9,038 nt of DNA from Flavipsychrobacter sp. (lineage in GTDB: Bacteria > Bacteroidota > Bacteroidia > Chitinophagales > Chitinophagaceae), in assembly GCA_021156265.1 (NCBI GenBank), contig JAJNBR010000103.1:1-9038 (forward strand), in the 5' to 3' direction. The translations under genes and the position numbers were made by a program. Of this stretch, positions 7,073 through 9,038 are shown one piece after another (positions within the stretch are counted from its first letter, which is position 1; every line of letters starts with the position of its first letter). The notes below the pieces were generated by a model. The model saw only the letters and a list, made by a program, of their open reading frames with translations. It was not told where the DNA came from and did not search any database.

Positions 7073-7127
7073 ACGTAATAATCTTATTCCAAACCTCAAG
7101 CCAATAGTTACAAAAACCGTTCCCCCT

Positions 7128-7478
7128 CTACCCTAACAGTTCTTTAACAGGATCCCAGAAGCGGGTGCTGAAATCCAACACTTTGTCATCCTGCACTTTA
7201 ACACCATCTTTTTCTAATAACTGTTGCATCAACTCCGGCGGACTGAAATGGTGCTTGCCGGTCAGCATTCCGTTCCTGTTCACCACACGGTGGGCGGGCA
7301 CCTTTGGCTTAACGCCGTCACAGGAGTTCATGGCATAGCCCACCATGCGCGCGCCCGACTTTACCCCGATGGCCGCCGCGACTGCGCCATAAGTCGTTAC
7401 CCTGCCTTTCGGTACGGCACGAACTACATCGTAAATAACGTCGTATATATTATCCTGCTTCGTTGCCTGTTTCTTCAT
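7128..7478 (-). CDS. Alkyltransferase-like (ATL) protein, MGMT family without active-site Cys
   Basis: This 116-residue protein has the length of the DNA-binding domain of O6-alkylguanine-DNA methyltransferases. Seen: IYDVVRAVPKGRVTTYGAVAAAIG (15-38, with Tyr30), GARMVGYAM with the base-flipping Arg44, then VPAHRVVNRNGMLTG (60-74). The methyltransferase active site is PCHR; here it is PAHR, with Ala62 in place of the Cys, so it cannot accept an alkyl group. Proteins of this kind bind and flip O6-alkylguanine and hand the lesion to nucleotide excision repair (known for ATL proteins; inferred here). The start is ATG at 7476-7478, inside the end of the upstream DUF5522 gene (29-base overlap), which indicates translational coupling. 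No full-length Ada/Ogt gene is in the window. It could instead have lost repair function, but the rest of the fold is well kept. Confidence 0.93.
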   Translation of the reverse strand: MKKQATKQDNIYDVIYDVVRAVPKGRVTTYGAVAAAIGVKSGARMVGYAMNSCDGVKPKVPAHRVVNRNGMLTGKHHFSPPELMQQLLEKDGVKVQDDKVLDFSTRFWDPVKELLG

Positions 7479-7659
7479 TGCGTTGTCTTTTCAGCAGCAT
7501 TTGCGTGCGCAGAGGCTCGCGCACACTAATATACTCATACGGACAATGCATACAGCCATTGCCGCAGCAAAAGCCACGGTCGCGCAGGTATTTTTCTGTG
7601 AACACCAGCCTGCCGTCAGGCAGTATGTAATAATCAATCCCCTCCTTCAGCTGGCTCAT
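7450..7659 (-). CDS. Small cysteine-cluster protein, DUF5522 family
   Basis: This is a 69-residue cytosolic protein with no signal peptide or membrane segment. It matches the DUF5522 pattern as I remember it: EGIDYY..PDG..VFTEKYL..RG (6-29) followed by FCCGNGCMHCPYEY (30-43). The cluster Cys31, Cys32, Cys36, His38, Cys39 looks like a metal site (zinc or an iron-sulphur cluster), which is inference; no function is known to me. The C-terminal 25 residues are charged and family-unlike, and overlap the start of the next gene. It sits between trmB and the ATL gene, overlapping the former by 26 bases and the latter by 29, so the three are almost surely co-transcribed and translationally coupled. 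The start is ATG at 7657-7659, directly preceded by GAAGG, too close to serve as a normal ribosome binding site. Confidence 0.87.
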   Translation of the reverse strand: MSQLKEGIDYYILPDGRLVFTEKYLRDRGFCCGNGCMHCPYEYISVREPLRTQMLLKRQRNEETGNEAG

Positions 7660-8335
7660 CCTTCACAAAACGTTTGGGAAGCTTTATTGGTCCTTCGGGC
7701 AGCGAGAACGAAATGAAGTAGATGGTGCGGCCTTCAGCCAGGTGCATCTTCTCGTAAAAGGTTTGTATGGCCAGCGGCCCCGTTGCTTTGCCTGTCCCGT
7801 AAATATCCACCAGGTTCTCGTGGATATGGCAGCCGTTCTCAGCTATTGATTCAAGGGTAAAATCATACAGTTCTTTCGAGTCTGTTTTCAGGTTGATCCG
7901 GGAACCGGGTTTCAATATTTGCTGGTACAAGTGCAGGAAGCGCGCATGCGTCAGCCTGTTAGTGGCTCTCGACTCACGAAGGAAGGGATCGGGGAAAATG
8001 ATCCATATCTCCGAAACTTCGCCGGGAGCAAAGTACTGGTCTATCAACCCGATATGAATGCGTAGGAAACCGACGTTTGTCAACCCTTCCGTTAACGCTA
8101 TTTTGGCGCCATTGTAAATGCGGTTGCCTTTTATATCGACACCAATAAAGTTTCGGTCTTTGTGCTCGCGACCCAGGTTCACACTATATTCACCTTTACC
8201 ACAAGCCAGCTCCAGTGTTATGGGATTGTTGTTGTTAAAGTGTTCATGCCATTTACCCTTCATTCCTTCAGGTTTCTGCAGAACATTGCTGAAATTATTG
8301 ATAGCGTTGAACCTGATTAATTTTTTATGCCCCAT
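7634..8335 (-). CDS. trmB: tRNA (guanine-N7-)-methyltransferase TrmB
   Basis: This 233-residue S-adenosylmethionine-dependent methyltransferase would make m7G at position 46 in the variable loop of many tRNAs. Seen: a basic N-terminus (MGHKKLIRFNAINNF), SAM motif I LELACGKGEY (41-50), GVDIKGNRI with Asp67 for the SAM ribose, the family mark IIFPDPF (112-118), RLTHARFLHLY (127-137), LKTDS (149-153), and near the end QTFYEKMHLAEGRTIYF (191-207). The stretch after FPDP is LRESRATN, where most TrmB have a WPKK-like basic run, so this copy is somewhat divergent there. The start is ATG at 8333-8335; an in-frame TTG at 8345-8347 is rejected because it lies inside the -7 box. It is the first gene of an overlapping cluster with DUF5522 and ATL, and divergent from the exported protein at 8493. 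Confidence 0.93.
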   Translation of the reverse strand: MGHKKLIRFNAINNFSNVLQKPEGMKGKWHEHFNNNNPITLELACGKGEYSVNLGREHKDRNFIGVDIKGNRIYNGAKIALTEGLTNVGFLRIHIGLIDQYFAPGEVSEIWIIFPDPFLRESRATNRLTHARFLHLYQQILKPGSRINLKTDSKELYDFTLESIAENGCHIHENLVDIYGTGKATGPLAIQTFYEKMHLAEGRTIYFISFSLPEGPIKLPKRFVKDEPAEGGD

Positions 8336-8344
8336 AACTGGCCG

Positions 8345-8375
8345 CAAAGATAGTCAGCAATTTGTACCCTTAAAC
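8345..8375 (-). promoter_or_regulatory. Probable promoter of the trmB-DUF5522-ATL cluster
   Basis: On the minus strand, TATCTTTG (8352-8345) is a perfect match to TAnnTTTG, with GTTT (8375-8372) 19 bases upstream as a partial -33 box. The box ends only 9 bases before the ATG at 8335, so the mRNA would begin within a few bases of the start codon: almost leaderless. Confidence 0.55.
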
Positions 8376-8405
8376 TGCGGAACTGTCCTGTTTTATCGCA
8401 AAGAG

Positions 8406-8461
8406 TTTGAGTATGTTGCAAAAAGTTTATTTGTATTCTTGTACCAACATTAACGTAAATT
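8406..8461 (+). promoter_or_regulatory. AT-rich candidate promoter region of the Reeler-like gene
   Basis: There are two imperfect options: TTTG (8406-8409) with TATTCTTG (8434-8441), spacing 24; or TTG (8431-8433) with TAAATTGA (8454-8461), spacing 20-21. Neither is a full match and they exclude each other. The leader before the ATG at 8493 is A-rich, without a Shine-Dalgarno site. Confidence 0.28.
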
Positions 8462-8492
8462 GAATTTTAATCCACTAAACCAAAAACAAATT

Positions 8493-9038
8493 ATGAAGAA
8501 AAAAATTATACTTTTTACTTGCTCTGCAACTATGATCTCAGTGATGCTACTAAGCAACAATTCCGGACCAGCCAGTAGTGGCAACGGCGATCGTACCGGC
8601 CGCCTGGGCACCACCTGTGGTTCATCCGGCTGCCATTCGGGTGGCGGTGGCACCACTACCTGCACTATTGAGGTACTGGACAAAACCAACGGTGCACCGG
8701 TCACCAAGTTTGTGAAAGACCAGGTGTATACCGTGAAGATCTCAGGTACGAACGCCGCTCTTCCTAAATTTGGTTTCCAGCTAACTTGTGTCAATGGCAC
8801 CGGCGCAGCAGGCACCTGGCAAAACATTCCTTCTACTGCACATTCGGCCTCGGTAAGTGGTTTGCCGATCATCGAGCACCACACGGCGCTATCAAAAGAC
8901 GGTTCGGGCAATTATTCAGTAAGTGTGGACTGGAAAGCGACCGATATTTCATCGGTTACATTTCATGGCATCATCAACGCGGTTGACGGAACAGGATCGA
9001 CATCCGGCGATAAGGTGAGCGCACCTGTACAGGTTACC
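8493..9038 (+). CDS. Exported Reeler-like / choice-of-anchor-V protein (3' truncated)
   Basis: The frame is open from ATG 8493 to the window edge: 182 residues, no stop. Residues 1 to about 24 form a signal peptide (MKKK, then a hydrophobic segment ending VMLLSNNS). Next come GPASSGNGDRTGRLG (25-39) and TTCGSSGCHSGGGG (40-53), then a beta-rich domain with TNGAPVTKFVKDQVYTVKIS (65-84), FGFQLTCV (93-100) and VTFHGIINAVDGTGSTSGD (155-173). This order (Gly/Arg-Thr-Gly lead, Cys-His motif, extracellular beta-sandwich with GFQL and a late F-G-N-DG segment) is that of the choice-of-anchor-V or Reeler-like surface proteins of Bacteroidota. Such proteins commonly end with a type IX secretion sorting domain, which would lie outside this window. 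The Cys-His motif is CX4CH (Cys42, Cys47, His48) rather than the commoner CXXCH of c-type heme sites. The role is unknown; it is probably on the surface or secreted. It is divergent from trmB. Confidence 0.8.
   Translation, partial: MKKKIILFTCSATMISVMLLSNNSGPASSGNGDRTGRLGTTCGSSGCHSGGGGTTTCTIEVLDKTNGAPVTKFVKDQVYTVKISGTNAALPKFGFQLTCVNGTGAAGTWQNIPSTAHSASVSGLPIIEHHTALSKDGSGNYSVSVDWKATDISSVTFHGIINAVDGTGSTSGDKVSAPVQVT

Noticed and set aside
7073..7099. TTG start for the L,D-transpeptidase at 7099
   Set aside because: It adds nine residues ahead of a complete lipoprotein signal peptide; the ATG at 7072 is simpler.
8450..8911. 153-codon minus-strand open frame
   Set aside because: It opposes the exported Reeler-like gene, which has a signal peptide and family motifs; the minus frame has no recognisable start context or domain.
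1..9038. Mobile element, defence island, phage or secondary-metabolite cluster
   Set aside because: No integrase, transposase, nuclease, toxin-antitoxin or synthase gene is seen; all genes are envelope or housekeeping types with similar base use.

Overview
The window looks like an ordinary chromosomal stretch of a Bacteroidota bacterium, most likely near the Chitinophagia/Sphingobacteriia. The evidence is an outer-membrane beta-barrel of the TonB-receptor-like kind, small Bacteroidota-type families (DUF5522, a DUF6794-like protein, a YkuD_2 L,D-transpeptidase, a choice-of-anchor-V/Reeler-like exported protein), near absence of strong Shine-Dalgarno sites, A-rich leaders, and several matches to the Bacteroidota promoter (TTTG/TTG then TAnnTTTG). 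The taxonomy is inferred from protein style only. No RNA gene, insertion sequence, integrase, CRISPR array or plasmid function is visible.

Layout. Bases 1-1292 (+) hold the C-terminal part of an outer-membrane beta-barrel protein whose start lies outside the window. It converges on a minus-strand glycine-zipper lipoprotein candidate (1367-1990), with an intrinsic terminator between them. A minus-strand secreted DUF6794-like protein (2242-2952) and a minus-strand acetyl-CoA acetyltransferase/thiolase (3140-4318) follow, each with its own terminator. A 246-base divergent region (4319-4564) carries a promoter for the thiolase and a weaker one for a plus-strand YkuD_2-type L,D-transpeptidase (4565-5359). 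That gene runs tail to tail, with 3 bases between stop codons, into a second, unrelated L,D-transpeptidase of the YcbB type (5363-7072, minus). Upstream of the latter lies a compact minus-strand run: trmB (7634-8335), a DUF5522 cysteine-cluster protein (7450-7659) and an alkyltransferase-like protein (7128-7478), overlapping each other by 26 and 29 bases. Divergent from trmB, a plus-strand exported Reeler-like protein (8493 onward) runs off the right edge.

Functionally the window mixes envelope biology (outer-membrane barrel, glycine-zipper lipoprotein, two peptidoglycan L,D-transpeptidases, exported proteins) with housekeeping (thiolase, tRNA m7G46 methylation, recognition of alkylated guanine). 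I see no convincing new multi-gene system. The points most worth a second look are the tail-to-tail pair of different L,D-transpeptidases with a palindrome spanning both stops, the overlapping trmB-DUF5522-ATL cluster with a nearly leaderless promoter, and the CX4CH heme-like motif in the last gene. No gene-free stretch exceeds 300 bases.
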